64,000 bases of DNA from the NCBI GenBank assembly GCA_024710355.1, contig JANJUX010000024.1:1-64000 (forward strand). Direction: 5' to 3'. The position numbers and the translations under genes were made by a program. The notes under the pieces were generated by a model. The model did no database searches, was not told where the DNA came from, and saw only the letters and a program-made list of their open reading frames with translations. The DNA comes from Candidatus Rifleibacteriota bacterium (GTDB taxonomy: Bacteria > Muiribacteriota > Ozemobacteria > Ozemobacterales > Ozemobacteraceae). Shown here piece by piece: positions 9,092 through 18,291 of this stretch (positions are counted from its first letter, which is position 1; each line of letters opens with the position of its first letter).

Positions 9092-10960
9092 TCAGCGCAG
9101 CCAGGTGCCGTCTTCGCCGATTTTGCCAGGACCATTGCGCACCCAGACACCAGCCGAATTGCCCTTCACCGAAAATGTGAGCGACCTTGTCGATGTTGCT
9201 ACGGTTTGAGCCGCCCCGGTGACCGCATCGATATAATCACCGGGCAAAACACGGCTTACGGTGATTTCCTGATCGATAAATGCGCTCAGGCCGATGACCG
9301 CATAGCTTTCGGCATTGTTGAAATTGCGCACGAAACTCATGCCGGATACGAATTCTGAGCCATTTTCGAGCGACCCGAGGCTCAGTGCCGGCACTGCCGC
9401 ACGAATCTGGTTCAGGCGCCTGACATGCTGAAACAATGGGTGAGCGATTGCCTCCTCGATGACCGACTCTTCGAGATTACCGCCAAAATAGGCCTTGCCG
9501 GTGGCGGAAAGCAGATCGGTCGGCAAGACGAACTTCTGCGGCATGCCTTTCATGAATTCGATTTCTTCGCCCATAAGCAGCATCGGTACGCCGCGCATTG
9601 TCCAGAGCAGGTTATAGGCATTTGCCGCTTTCCAGGCATCACCCGAAAATCTTGTCAAATTGCCATTCTCAGGGCCAAGATCGAAGTTGTGAAAGAAAGT
9701 GACGAGTGTCAGCGGGTCGGCGTAGGCACCATCAAATTTGATCAGATTGCCGACCCCGGTAAAATGCCCGTTGACAACCGAGGTCGCAAAGGCCTTGAAC
9801 AGCGGGTAGTCCATGACTGCGATGCCCGAATTCTGAACCCCGGGGTCCATCGGGTTGTTTTCGTTGCGGCTATACCACCACGGGCAAAGCTCAGAAGGCT
9901 CTTTGCCGCCGGCAACCAGACGGCCAAAACCTTCAAGAACCGGCTCAACATCGGCAAAAACGATCAGATCAGGCTTAAACTGCCGCCACATTTCAACCAT
10001 ATAAATAAGATCGCGCCGGTCGGTATTTCGGGCAAACTGAATTCTGAAACCATCAACGCCCATGCCGATGTATTTTTTACCCAGCGCCGCAAAGAAATGG
10101 CGAATTTTCCAGCTGTCGGTAACGAGATCGATGCTGTTATCGTCAAGATGAGCGCGCTGCACCCGGCTGACCGTGAGATTTTCGTCAGGCCTCAGCCAAC
10201 CCTCACGGTGAAACCATTCCGGGCTCAGTAGTTTTTCGTCGGTGCCAAAGAAACGTTCGGGGTGCAGATTCTCAGCAGGAAAAACCGCCCCGGTCACCGG
10301 GTCTTTCAAGGGCCCCGCACCCCACGGGTCACGGTAACGCAGATCCTTGAACCACTCGGGTGCGCACGGGTTATCGTTATCCATGCGGTAAGGGTGCTTA
10401 TAATTGCCCAGATTGAACACATATGGCCACTGCGCCTTGATCGGGCCGCGATAAAATTTAAGCGGCAGTCGCGAAATGAAATAGTGATTTCTGATGCCGT
10501 AATTGCTGACGTGGTTCACCACCAGAGTCTGAATGACCTTTAAGCCCTGCGCTTTTGCCGCGTCGATAAAATCCTGCCATTTAAAGTCATCAGAGCTCAA
10601 CCTGGGCTCAAAAGTCTCATAATCATAGGCATTGAAGCCCATAAAATCGAGGGCGCCACGATTCTCGACCGGCGGCGTGACGCATACGGCCGTAAATCCC
10701 AGCTCTTTGATGTAAGCCAGCCGTGAAGCCAGCCCCTTAAAGTCGCCGCGATAGTGCGGGTCATCTTTCTGAATGCGTTCGCGATTATAAAAATTGTTTT
10801 CGGTATCGCCGTCATAAAAACGGCTGGTAATGACCGAATAGATTCTTTCACATCTGATATCAGCAGGAACAATGATTTCCGCTTCCTGCGCCAGCGAGGC
10901 CGGTAAAGCGGTCAGGCCCAGCACTGCCGCGAGAATAAGATTTCTGAGTTTTCCTGCCAT
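9092..10960 (-). CDS. Exported GH13-like protein lacking canonical catalytic residues
   Basis: A 622-residue protein with a signal peptide (LILAAVLGLTALPASLAQ) and a full GH13 amylase barrel, but the active site is altered. Region I reads QTLVVNH, with Thr in place of the calcium/substrate Asp. Region II reads GVDGFRIQFARN, with Gln308 where the nucleophile Asp should be and Asn where His normally follows. Region III reads FADVEP, with Asp337 at the acid/base Glu position. Region IV reads HNFD, keeping Asp427 but replacing its His with Phe. It is therefore probably a glucan-binding pseudoenzyme or an enzyme with changed chemistry rather than an ordinary alpha-amylase. It is exported, unlike the intact cytoplasmic GH13 protein about 1 kb away. 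Confidence 0.85.
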   Translation of the reverse strand: MAGKLRNLILAAVLGLTALPASLAQEAEIIVPADIRCERIYSVITSRFYDGDTENNFYNRERIQKDDPHYRGDFKGLASRLAYIKELGFTAVCVTPPVENRGALDFMGFNAYDYETFEPRLSSDDFKWQDFIDAAKAQGLKVIQTLVVNHVSNYGIRNHYFISRLPLKFYRGPIKAQWPYVFNLGNYKHPYRMDNDNPCAPEWFKDLRYRDPWGAGPLKDPVTGAVFPAENLHPERFFGTDEKLLSPEWFHREGWLRPDENLTVSRVQRAHLDDNSIDLVTDSWKIRHFFAALGKKYIGMGVDGFRIQFARNTDRRDLIYMVEMWRQFKPDLIVFADVEPVLEGFGRLVAGGKEPSELCPWWYSRNENNPMDPGVQNSGIAVMDYPLFKAFATSVVNGHFTGVGNLIKFDGAYADPLTLVTFFHNFDLGPENGNLTRFSGDAWKAANAYNLLWTMRGVPMLLMGEEIEFMKGMPQKFVLPTDLLSATGKAYFGGNLEESVIEEAIAHPLFQHVRRLNQIRAAVPALSLGSLENGSEFVSGMSFVRNFNNAESYAVIGLSAFIDQEITVSRVLPGDYIDAVTGAAQTVATSTRSLTFSVKGNSAGVWVRNGPGKIGEDGTWLR

Positions 10961-11082
10961 AATTTTTTACCTGATCCAAGAATCTGTTTAAAATCACCAG
11001 GCTTGCAAGGCTATTTTTTAACGGTTTTACAATGGTTATCAAATGCGGTTTTTGCCGACAAAAACTTAATTTTTCTCGGGGC

Positions 11083-11111
11083 TTGTACCATTTTAGCGGT
11101 TGTGCTATTCT
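11083..11111 (+). promoter_or_regulatory. Probable promoter of the xerC-hslVU-flagellar operon
   Basis: TTGTAC (11083-11088) and TATTCT (11106-11111) with a 17-base spacer lie 39 bases before the xerC start. The genes downstream overlap or nearly abut for several kilobases, so this could drive much of the operon. Confidence 0.5.
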
Positions 11112-11150
11112 TGGCACACTTCAACCATCAAGTAATATGGAGCCCCGCCC

Positions 11151-12065
11151 TTGCCAATTTCTGAGCTAATTTCGCGCTACCTTGAAAGTATCGGGAAAGA
11201 ACGCAACCTGTCAGTGAACACGGTGCGCGGTTACCATACCGACCTCGAATTCTTTGCCGCGTGGCTTCAGAAGCAGGGCATCACCGAATCGTCAGCACTC
11301 GAAAATCTTTCGCATGCCAGAATCAGGGCTTTCTGGGCCGAGCGTCGCAACGGTGGCCTTTCGGCACAGAGCATGCGCCGCGGCCAGTCAGCCCTGCGCG
11401 GCCTGATGAAATATGCCATGCGCCACCACATTATCGCCAAAAATCCGGCCGAAAACATGGATTCGCCGAGACGACAACGGCCGCTGCCGCGCGCCCTGAG
11501 CCAGGAAGATATCAATCTGCTGCTCAACGCCCCCGATTTAACCACCCTTCTGGGCCTGCGTGACCGTGCCATACTGGAAACCCTATACGGCAGCGGTCTT
11601 CGGGTTTCTGAGATTGCCAGCATGACTTTTTCCGATATTGACATGAGCAACTGTATGATCCGTATCACCGGTAAAGGTCAGAAAGAACGCATCACACCGA
11701 TGACCCCGGCGTCACGCGATGCAATTCAGGCCTACTGCTCGGCGCGGAATGCCCAGCAGCCTGAGGCTAAGCAGCAGCCGAAAATTTTTCTCAACCACCT
11801 GGGCACACCGCTTTCGACCCGCAGCATCGCACGGCTGATCGACAAATATGCCCGGCAATTGGCAATGATGATGAACATCACACCGCATCAATTCAGACAC
11901 AGCTTTGCCACTCATCTTCTCAACAATGGCGCCGACATCAGGGGCGTGCAGGAAATGCTCGGACACAGCAGTCTGGCGACCACGCAGATTTATACGCGCA
12001 TCAGCAAAGAAAAACTCATGCAGACCTATCGCCTGAGTCACCCAAGATCAGGAGAGAAACAATGA
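11151..12065 (+). CDS. xerC: Tyrosine recombinase XerC/XerD (CodV-like)
   Basis: A 304-residue tyrosine recombinase with an N-terminal SAM-like DNA-binding domain and the complete catalytic set: Arg151 (GSGLRVSEI), Lys in GKGQKER, HQFRHS, LGH, and nucleophile Tyr281 (TTQIYTR). Xer proteins resolve chromosome dimers at dif at the division site. I chose the TTG at 11151 because GGAG lies 8 bases upstream (11139-11142) and the protein then starts at the family's usual point. It overlaps hslV by four bases (ATGA). The neighbourhood xerC-hslVU-flagella matches Bacillus codV-clpQY, which argues for a housekeeping Xer rather than a phage integrase. XerC versus XerD cannot be settled from sequence alone. 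Confidence 0.88.
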   Translation: MPISELISRYLESIGKERNLSVNTVRGYHTDLEFFAAWLQKQGITESSALENLSHARIRAFWAERRNGGLSAQSMRRGQSALRGLMKYAMRHHIIAKNPAENMDSPRRQRPLPRALSQEDINLLLNAPDLTTLLGLRDRAILETLYGSGLRVSEIASMTFSDIDMSNCMIRITGKGQKERITPMTPASRDAIQAYCSARNAQQPEAKQQPKIFLNHLGTPLSTRSIARLIDKYARQLAMMMNITPHQFRHSFATHLLNNGADIRGVQEMLGHSSLATTQIYTRISKEKLMQTYRLSHPRSGEKQ

Positions 12066-12598
12066 CTTATCACGGAACAACCATTCTGGCGGTAATCAGA
12101 GACGGAAAACTCGCCTTTGGCGGCGACGGCCAGGTTACCCTCGGCGATCAGATCGTCAAGGCACGCGCCCAGAAGATCAGGCGACTCGGCAGCCACCCGA
12201 TTATCGGCGGCTTTGCCGGCGCCACAGCCGATGCCTTCACCCTTTTCGAAAGATTCGAAAATAAGCTTGATTCGATGTCTGGCAACATGACGCGCGCCGC
12301 AGTTGAGCTCGCAAGGGACTGGCGCATGGACAAAGCACTGCGCCAGCTTCAGGCAATGCTGCTGGTCGGCAACAGCGAAAAAATTCTCGTTCTTTCGGGT
12401 CAGGGCGACGTTCTTGAGCCCGACGAACCGGTTGCGGCAATTGGCTCTGGAGGCCCTGCGGCTCTTGCAGCCGCCAAAGCCATGCTGCGCCACACAGACC
12501 TCTCTGCGGCCGAAATCGTCAAGAACGCCCTGATCATTGCTTCAGAACAATGCATTTATACCAATGACAAGATTATTGTGGAGGTTATGCCGTCTTGA
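12062..12598 (+). CDS. hslV: HslV/ClpQ peptidase subunit of the HslUV protease
   Basis: A 178-residue N-terminal-nucleophile hydrolase of the proteasome-beta family that forms the double hexamer degrading proteins unfolded by HslU. The TTILAV start of the mature chain and the GGDGQVTLGDQIVKARAQKIRR segment are diagnostic. The ATG at 12062 leaves a five-residue leader (MTYHG) before Thr6-Thr7; this must be removed to expose the catalytic Thr, whereas in E. coli only Met is removed. B. subtilis ClpQ also has a short leader. It overlaps xerC and hslU by four bases each. Confidence 0.96.
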   Translation: MTYHGTTILAVIRDGKLAFGGDGQVTLGDQIVKARAQKIRRLGSHPIIGGFAGATADAFTLFERFENKLDSMSGNMTRAAVELARDWRMDKALRQLQAMLLVGNSEKILVLSGQGDVLEPDEPVAAIGSGGPAALAAAKAMLRHTDLSAAEIVKNALIIASEQCIYTNDKIIVEVMPS

Positions 12599-14019
12599 GC
12601 AAAGAAGCCATCAATCTTCCCGGCCCTGAACTGACACCGCAGGAAACCGTAGCCGAGCTTGACAGATATGTCGTGGGTCAGCACAAGGCCAAACGCGCCG
12701 TGGCCATAGCACTGCGCAACCGCTATCGTCGCCGCCAGCTGCAGAACTCGCTGCGCGAAGATATCAGACCGAAAAACCTTCTACTGATTGGTCCGACCGG
12801 CGTCGGCAAGACCGAAATCGCCCGCCGCATATCAGGCATCGCCAATATTCCATTCGTCAAGGTCGAAGCCACCAAATTTACCGAAGTCGGCTACGTTGGC
12901 CGCGATGTCGACTCCATGGTCAGAGACCTGGTCGAAGTCAGTATGAATCTCCTCAGAACCAGAAAACTTGCCGAGCTCGAGCCGAAGGCACGCGAGAAAG
13001 CGCACGAAAAAGTTCTCGATGTCCTGCTTCCGGAGAGCCGAAGATACCATCCGTTAAGTGGTTTCGAAAAATCCTCAGAAAAGTTTAGCAACGTGTCGAT
13101 AGGTATTGAAGAGACTGATTCAACTGCATCAGCCAGACAAAAACTCTCTGAAGAACTCAAATCCGGCAGACTAGACGAAAAGGAGGTAGAAATCGACGTG
13201 AACGAGCACCAGACACCCGTAGTCGAAGTTTTCTCCTCCCAGGGCGGCTTTGAGGAAATGGGCATCAACATGCAGAGCATTCAGAGCATGATTGGCAATA
13301 TTCTTCCGGGTCGCAGCCGCCGCAAGCGTGTTACCGTTGCACAGGCCCGCGACATCTTCTTCAGCGAAGAACTCAGCCAGCTCATGGAACATGAAGATCT
13401 GCAAAAGGAAGCCGTGTCACTGGCACAGGAAAGCGGCGTCATCTTCATCGACGAAATCGACAAGGTCGCCTCTTCATTTGTCAGCAAAACCGGCCCCGAT
13501 GTTTCTCGCGAAGGCGTGCAGCGCGATCTGCTGCCGCTCGTTGAAGGCACCAGCGTCATGACCAAATATGGCATGGTTAAAACCGACCATATCCTGTTCT
13601 TTGCCGCCGGCGCTTTCAATGTCAGCAAGCCTTCCGATCTGATTCCCGAGCTTCAGGGACGTTTCCCGGTGCGTGTCGAATTCGACAAACTGAGTGTCGA
13701 AGACTTCAAACGCATTCTCACCGAGCCGAAAAACTCTCTGGTCCGTCAGTATCAGGCCATGCTGGCCATCGACAACCTCGAAGTCGAATTCACCAGCGAA
13801 GCCATCGAGCGTATCGCCCACTTTGCCTGTGAAGCGAACGAAATGCACGAAAACATCGGCGCCCGCCGGCTGCACACCATCATGGAACAGCTGATGGACG
13901 AAGCATCGTTTTCGGCACCTCAGAGTATGACCGGCCGCTATGAGATTACCCGCGAGACTGTCGACCGGGTTATCGGACCGCTGATGCAGGACCGCGATCT
14001 GGCAAGATTCATTCTCTGA
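12595..14019 (+). CDS. hslU: HslU/ClpY ATPase subunit of the HslUV protease
   Basis: The AAA+ unfoldase partner of HslV. Walker A is GPTGVGKT (residues 66-73), Walker B is VIFIDEIDK, and the C-terminus RDLARFIL is the conserved tail that docks into HslV. An intermediate (I) domain of about 120 residues lies between the Walker motifs and is charged and variable, as usual. The TTG start at 12595 overlaps the hslV stop (TTGA) and is served by GGAGG at 12580-12584. At 474 residues it is slightly longer than average because of the I domain. Confidence 0.97.
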   Translation: MSKEAINLPGPELTPQETVAELDRYVVGQHKAKRAVAIALRNRYRRRQLQNSLREDIRPKNLLLIGPTGVGKTEIARRISGIANIPFVKVEATKFTEVGYVGRDVDSMVRDLVEVSMNLLRTRKLAELEPKAREKAHEKVLDVLLPESRRYHPLSGFEKSSEKFSNVSIGIEETDSTASARQKLSEELKSGRLDEKEVEIDVNEHQTPVVEVFSSQGGFEEMGINMQSIQSMIGNILPGRSRRKRVTVAQARDIFFSEELSQLMEHEDLQKEAVSLAQESGVIFIDEIDKVASSFVSKTGPDVSREGVQRDLLPLVEGTSVMTKYGMVKTDHILFFAAGAFNVSKPSDLIPELQGRFPVRVEFDKLSVEDFKRILTEPKNSLVRQYQAMLAIDNLEVEFTSEAIERIAHFACEANEMHENIGARRLHTIMEQLMDEASFSAPQSMTGRYEITRETVDRVIGPLMQDRDLARFIL

Positions 14020-14047
14020 ATTCATCGCCTAAGGGGAAAAACGAAAA

Positions 14048-14470
14048 ATGTTCGAAAGACTTACCGGAACTGCGACTTTCAATCTGCTTGGCAAGGGCCT
14101 TGAAGTATCGTCAAAGCGCCATAAGGTTATTTCAAACAACATTGCCAACGTTAACACTCCTCTGTTCAAGCGACAGATTGTCACTTTCGAAGATCAGATG
14201 GCTAAAGTGTTCGATGGCAAGGTCGATATCGTCGGCCGCCGTGAAGACGACCGCCACATTCCGATCGGGACCATCAACTACATGGATGTCGACCCGGTCA
14301 CCATAAAAGATAGAATTCACGTAATGCGCAACGACAAGAACAACGTCGACATCGATGTTGAAATGAGCGATCTGGCCAAGAATACCATGACCTATCAGAT
14401 TCATTCCAGCCGCCTGGCCGCTATGTTTGCAGGTCTTAACGACGTAATCACCAGAGGAGGTAGAGCATAA
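14048..14470 (+). CDS. flgB: Flagellar proximal rod protein FlgB
   Basis: A 140-residue rod protein with the conserved ISNNIANVNTPLFKRQ motif after an N-terminal helix and a C-terminal helix (MTYQIHSSRLAAMFAGLNDVI) that packs against it. FlgB forms the cell-proximal rod in the periplasm and is exported by the flagellar type III system. AAGGGG precedes the ATG. It overlaps flgC by one base (TAATG). It follows hslU directly; codY, which sits here in Bacillus, is absent. Confidence 0.95.
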   Translation: MFERLTGTATFNLLGKGLEVSSKRHKVISNNIANVNTPLFKRQIVTFEDQMAKVFDGKVDIVGRREDDRHIPIGTINYMDVDPVTIKDRIHVMRNDKNNVDIDVEMSDLAKNTMTYQIHSSRLAAMFAGLNDVITRGGRA

Positions 14471-14913
14471 TGACAATGTTTCGTGGCATTGATATTTCTG
14501 CATCGGGCCTTACCGCTGAACGTCTGCGCATGGACGTCATCTCGAACAACATCGCCAACGTCAACACTACCCGCACCGAAGATGGCGAACCTTTCAGAAG
14601 AAAAATGGTCATTTTTCAGGCCAGGCATGCCTATGGCCAGCGCCCGTATCTTGACCGCATCAACCCGCAGGAACCGGGCCGAGGCGTCAGAGTTAACGCC
14701 ATCATGGAAGATATGACCCCGTTCAAAATGGAGTATGACCCGAATCACCCTGATGCTGACTCCGAAGGTTACATCAGACGCCCCAACATCAACATAGTGC
14801 ACGAAATGGTGGACATGATCACTGCCACACGTGCCTACGAAGCCAACGTTACCTGCATCAATTCGGCAAAAGACATGACAAATGCCGCTCTAAACATCGG
14901 CGGAAGAGGGTAA
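14470..14913 (+). CDS. flgC: Flagellar proximal rod protein FlgC
   Basis: A 147-residue rod component. It has the rod/hook N-terminal signature SNNIANVNTTRT near residue 30 and the family-typical C-terminal EMVDMITATRAYEANVT segment that forms the paired coiled coil of axial proteins. It joins FlgB in the proximal rod. A strong GAGGAGG at about 14453-14460 lies inside the end of flgB. fliE begins four bases downstream. Confidence 0.96.
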   Translation: MTMFRGIDISASGLTAERLRMDVISNNIANVNTTRTEDGEPFRRKMVIFQARHAYGQRPYLDRINPQEPGRGVRVNAIMEDMTPFKMEYDPNHPDADSEGYIRRPNINIVHEMVDMITATRAYEANVTCINSAKDMTNAALNIGGRG

Positions 14914-14916
14914 TAA

Positions 14917-15216
14917 ATGAAAATTGACAGTAACCATCCTTTGCACGGCGTAAGATCAAAACCCGAGCGTCCACAGACAAACGCCAAGGAACAGTGGGGA
15001 TTCTTTCTCGACAAGTTTCAGACAGCTATTGACGAAGTCAATCAGCTTGGCAAAGAATCTGAAAAACTGACCCAGGATGCGGTTCTCGGTCGTGTAGAAA
15101 ACCTGCACGATGTCATGATTGCTGCTGAAAAAGCGAAAACCGCAATGAATCTCACCTTGGAAGTACGCAGCAAAGCACTTGAGGCATACAAAGAAATAAT
15201 GCGCATGAATTTTTAA
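14917..15216 (+). CDS. fliE: Flagellar hook-basal body adaptor FliE
   Basis: A 99-residue helical protein whose C-terminal half (LHDVMIAAEKAKTAMNLTLE, then VRSKALEAYKEIMRMNF) is characteristic of FliE. FliE joins the MS ring to the rod and is among the first flagellar type III substrates. It is preceded closely by flgC and followed by a 110-base gap that contains a promoter-like site. Confidence 0.95.
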   Translation: MKIDSNHPLHGVRSKPERPQTNAKEQWGFFLDKFQTAIDEVNQLGKESEKLTQDAVLGRVENLHDVMIAAEKAKTAMNLTLEVRSKALEAYKEIMRMNF

Positions 15217-15225
15217 TTTTTAGTC

Positions 15226-15254
15226 TTTACAGAACGGCTTTGCCGTACTATAAC
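15226..15254 (+). promoter_or_regulatory. Candidate internal promoter before fliF, with palindromic spacer
   Basis: TTTACA (15226-15231) and TATAAC (15249-15254) are 17 bases apart. The spacer holds the inverted repeat ACGGC-TTT-GCCGT, which could be an operator or a coincidental small hairpin. This is the only sizeable gap in the flagellar operon, so a second transcription start for fliF onward is plausible. Confidence 0.45.
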
Positions 15255-15326
15255 TAATCTATCAAATCCCGCCAAAAAAAAATTATAAATACACAGGGCA
15301 CCACAAAGAGTAGGGAGTAGCAGGCA

Positions 15327-17228
15327 ATGACAGATTTTCTTCGGCAGTTATGGGAACCGATTGCAAAACTGCCCCGATCGCAGCAGATCGGGCTCGCAGC
15401 CTTTGTAATCTTCGTGGTTGTGGGTATTTTAAGCGTATCCATGTGGGGCACGCAAAAAGAATTCATACCCCTGTTCGAAGAACAACTGAAAATCGAAGAT
15501 GCCGGCAAAGTCACTGCCAAGCTTACCGAACTCAACATCGAGTACAAGCTCGGCAAGGACTCAACAGAGATTCTCGTCCCGCTCACCGACAAGTCCTACA
15601 TTATTCTGCAGCTTGCCCAGGAAAAAACACTACCCCAGGCCAAACCTGGCTGGCAGAAACTGATTGACGAGCGGTCGCTTTTCTCCGGCTCCACTGACAA
15701 GGAATTCGATCTGAACTATGTGCGCGGCCTGCAGATAGAGCTTGAAAACACTCTGAAGCGTATGGGCCCGATTGAAGAGGCCAATGTCAGCATCACCAAG
15801 CCGAAAAAAGAAGTTTTCAAGGAAGACCAGAAAGAGCCTTCTGCCAGTATTCTTCTGCAGCTGAAACCAGGAGCTGAAATTAATCAGGATCAGATCAGAG
15901 CGATCAGAGACTGGGTCTGCTCAGCTGTGGAAGGCTTGCAGCCAGACAAAATCAGAATCGTCGACAGCGAAGCCCGCGATCTGACCAGAGTCATTGAGGA
16001 CGATGAGATGATGACTCTCGATAAAACCCAGACCGCTCAGCTCAAAATCACCCGCAACCGCGAAAGCCACCTGCGCAAAGAACTGCTCAACATTCTCGAA
16101 GGCATGTTCGGCTATGGCAAGGCGCTGGTAAGTGTTCGACTCGATATGGATTTCGATCAAAAAGAAGCGGTCAGCGATCTGGTAATCCCGCCAATCGAAG
16201 GTTCGAACACCGGCATCATTCTTTCTGAAAAACTCGAATCTGAAAAATACGAGGGCAAGGACCTGATCGAAGACGGCGAACCCGGCGTCAACTCGAACCT
16301 GCCCCCCGGAGCCCCCGCCTATCCCGGCACCGAAAATTCGACTATCAACAAATACGAACGCGATGGCACCATCAGGAACTACGATGTTGGCCGTTCAAAA
16401 GAAAAATACGTTAAAGAGCAGGGCACCATCAAGCGCCTGACCGTATCGGTCGTTCTCAATGGCGACCCCGAAGAATTCAACACTCTCAATGACCAGATCA
16501 CCGAAGTCGCCAAACAGGCTGTCGGCTTTGACAAACTGCGCGGTGACAAGATTTCATTGATGGTCACTCCGTTTAAAAATGACGAGGCAGACCGTGCCAA
16601 AGAAGCTATTGCCCTGAAGAAAGAGCAGGAGAAGCAGATGTTCATGATCGTTGTGGGCCTACTCATGTCATTCCCGGTTTTTCTGGGCGTGATCTACATT
16701 TTTGTAAGAGTTTCCAGAGCCAGGGCCCTGGCCCGCGAGCAGCAGAAACTGCAGGAAGCGGCCATGGAAGCGGAAAGACTGCGCCAGGCCAGAGAGCAGC
16801 AGGTGTTCCAGCAGAACGAACAGCAGTGGAAAGACTGGGAGCGCCGCTTCAAGGACATCAAGAACTTCTTTCCAGAGATCGGCGACATCGAAGAAAAGAA
16901 ACGCAAAGTTCAGGACCTGCGTCATCAGGCTTATCAGTATGCCAGCGAAAACGATTCTCTGCCGCCTGACTTTGACGAAATGACACCGGAAGAACAGTTT
17001 ATTTACCGTGAAGCTTTCCAGAAGAAGGCTGACGGCACTCTAGAAGAAGGTCTCGAAAGACTCTCAGCCATCATTGCCGAACGCGACCGCGCCCGTGAAG
17101 AAGAACTCGCCCGGCTCAACGCTCAGGCAAACGCGCGCGAACTGCTCGAAGAACGCGTCAGAAATCTTATCGAAACCAAACCCGAAGATGCAGTACAGGT
17201 TGTTCGCCTGTGGTTAACCAAGCAGTAA
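15327..17228 (+). CDS. fliF: Flagellar MS-ring protein FliF
   Basis: A 633-residue MS-ring protein. It has an N-terminal membrane helix (IGLAAFVIFVVVGILSVSMW), the YscJ-like ring-building domains, and a second membrane helix near residue 440. A long cytoplasmic tail ends in AVQVVRLWLTKQ, the FliG-binding motif. The protein is some 70-100 residues longer than most FliF because the cytoplasmic portion carries an extended, charged, probably coiled-coil segment between the second helix and the FliG-binding end. It forms the inner-membrane ring on which the switch and export apparatus assemble. Confidence 0.96.
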   Translation: MTDFLRQLWEPIAKLPRSQQIGLAAFVIFVVVGILSVSMWGTQKEFIPLFEEQLKIEDAGKVTAKLTELNIEYKLGKDSTEILVPLTDKSYIILQLAQEKTLPQAKPGWQKLIDERSLFSGSTDKEFDLNYVRGLQIELENTLKRMGPIEEANVSITKPKKEVFKEDQKEPSASILLQLKPGAEINQDQIRAIRDWVCSAVEGLQPDKIRIVDSEARDLTRVIEDDEMMTLDKTQTAQLKITRNRESHLRKELLNILEGMFGYGKALVSVRLDMDFDQKEAVSDLVIPPIEGSNTGIILSEKLESEKYEGKDLIEDGEPGVNSNLPPGAPAYPGTENSTINKYERDGTIRNYDVGRSKEKYVKEQGTIKRLTVSVVLNGDPEEFNTLNDQITEVAKQAVGFDKLRGDKISLMVTPFKNDEADRAKEAIALKKEQEKQMFMIVVGLLMSFPVFLGVIYIFVRVSRARALAREQQKLQEAAMEAERLRQAREQQVFQQNEQQWKDWERRFKDIKNFFPEIGDIEEKKRKVQDLRHQAYQYASENDSLPPDFDEMTPEEQFIYREAFQKKADGTLEEGLERLSAIIAERDRAREEELARLNAQANARELLEERVRNLIETKPEDAVQVVRLWLTKQ

Positions 17229-17241
17229 GGAGAACGACCCT

Positions 17242-18291
17242 GTGGCCGAGAAAGTTCAAACCGCAACCATCAAGCCCGAAGACCTGCCGATTCTCGAAAT
17301 ACCAGGCAAGGCAAAAGCCGCCATTCTGCTGATTTTTCTCGGCCCGGAAACCAGCGGTTATATTCTGCAGTCGCTCTCGGACGCTGAAATCGAAATTCTC
17401 ACCATCGAGATTGCCAAAGCCCGCAAAATAACCACCGAAGAAAAACTTTCGGTTCTCTTTGAATTTGAACAGCTGATGATGGCCCGCAAGTTCTATTCAG
17501 AAGGCGGGCTCGAATATGCCAAGCATCTGCTCGAAAAAACCATCGGCCCGGGCAAGGCCCTCGAAATTCTTGCCAAAATGGGTACTTCATTGCAGGTTCA
17601 GCCGTTTGAAGCCGCCAGAACCGCAGACCCAACCCAGCTCGCCACCCTGATTCAGAATGAGCACCCGCAAACGGTCGCACTGATTCTTGCCTACCTGCAG
17701 CCGGAAAAGTCTGCAGTCATTCTTCAGTCGATGACTCCAGACACGCAGGTTGAAATCGCGAAACGCCTCGCTCTAATGGACAGAACCAGCCCTGAAATCA
17801 CCCGCGAAGTCGAAAACTATCTTGAAGAAAGACTGTCATCGATCATCGGTCAGGATTTCACCAGCGTTGGCGGTATCGATTCGCTCATTGGCGTATTGAA
17901 TGCGGTTGAACGCGCCACCGAAAAGAACATCATCGAAACCATGGAAGTGCAGGAGCCAAGCCTGGCTGAAGAAGTCAAGAAACGCCTGTTCGTATTCGAA
18001 GACGTTGTTCTTATTGACGACAGAAGCCTGCAGCGCCTGTTCAAGGAAATCGACATGAAAGACCTGTCGGTTGCCCTTAAGGGCGTCACAGACGAAGTCA
18101 AAGAAAAATTCTACAAGAACATGTCGAAACGTGCTGCTGAAATGCTCAAGGAAGAAATGGCATACATGGGCCCGGTGCGCATGCGTGACGTAGACCAGGC
18201 ACAGCAGAGAATCGTCGCCGTGGTCAAAAAACTCGAAGCCAGAGGCGAAATCGTTATTTCACGCCCTGGAGAGGAGGAGCTGATTGGCTAA
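17242..18291 (+). CDS. fliG: Flagellar motor switch protein FliG
   Basis: A complete 349-residue FliG with the N-terminal FliF-binding domain, the middle EHPQTVALIL motif that binds FliM, and the C-terminal torque domain (VFEDVVLIDDRSLQRLFKEI through MSKRAAEMLKEEM). The GTG at 17242 follows AAGGAG at 17227-17232 with good spacing. The last eight bases overlap a second gene that encodes only a FliG C-terminal domain, so the two products should be made together. Confidence 0.96.
   Translation: MAEKVQTATIKPEDLPILEIPGKAKAAILLIFLGPETSGYILQSLSDAEIEILTIEIAKARKITTEEKLSVLFEFEQLMMARKFYSEGGLEYAKHLLEKTIGPGKALEILAKMGTSLQVQPFEAARTADPTQLATLIQNEHPQTVALILAYLQPEKSAVILQSMTPDTQVEIAKRLALMDRTSPEITREVENYLEERLSSIIGQDFTSVGGIDSLIGVLNAVERATEKNIIETMEVQEPSLAEEVKKRLFVFEDVVLIDDRSLQRLFKEIDMKDLSVALKGVTDEVKEKFYKNMSKRAAEMLKEEMAYMGPVRMRDVDQAQQRIVAVVKKLEARGEIVISRPGEEELIG

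Noticed and set aside
11151..12065. Tyrosine recombinase as a sign of an integrated element
   Set aside because: It is embedded in the conserved xerC-hslVU-flagellar order, overlaps hslV, and no attachment-site repeats or phage genes are nearby.
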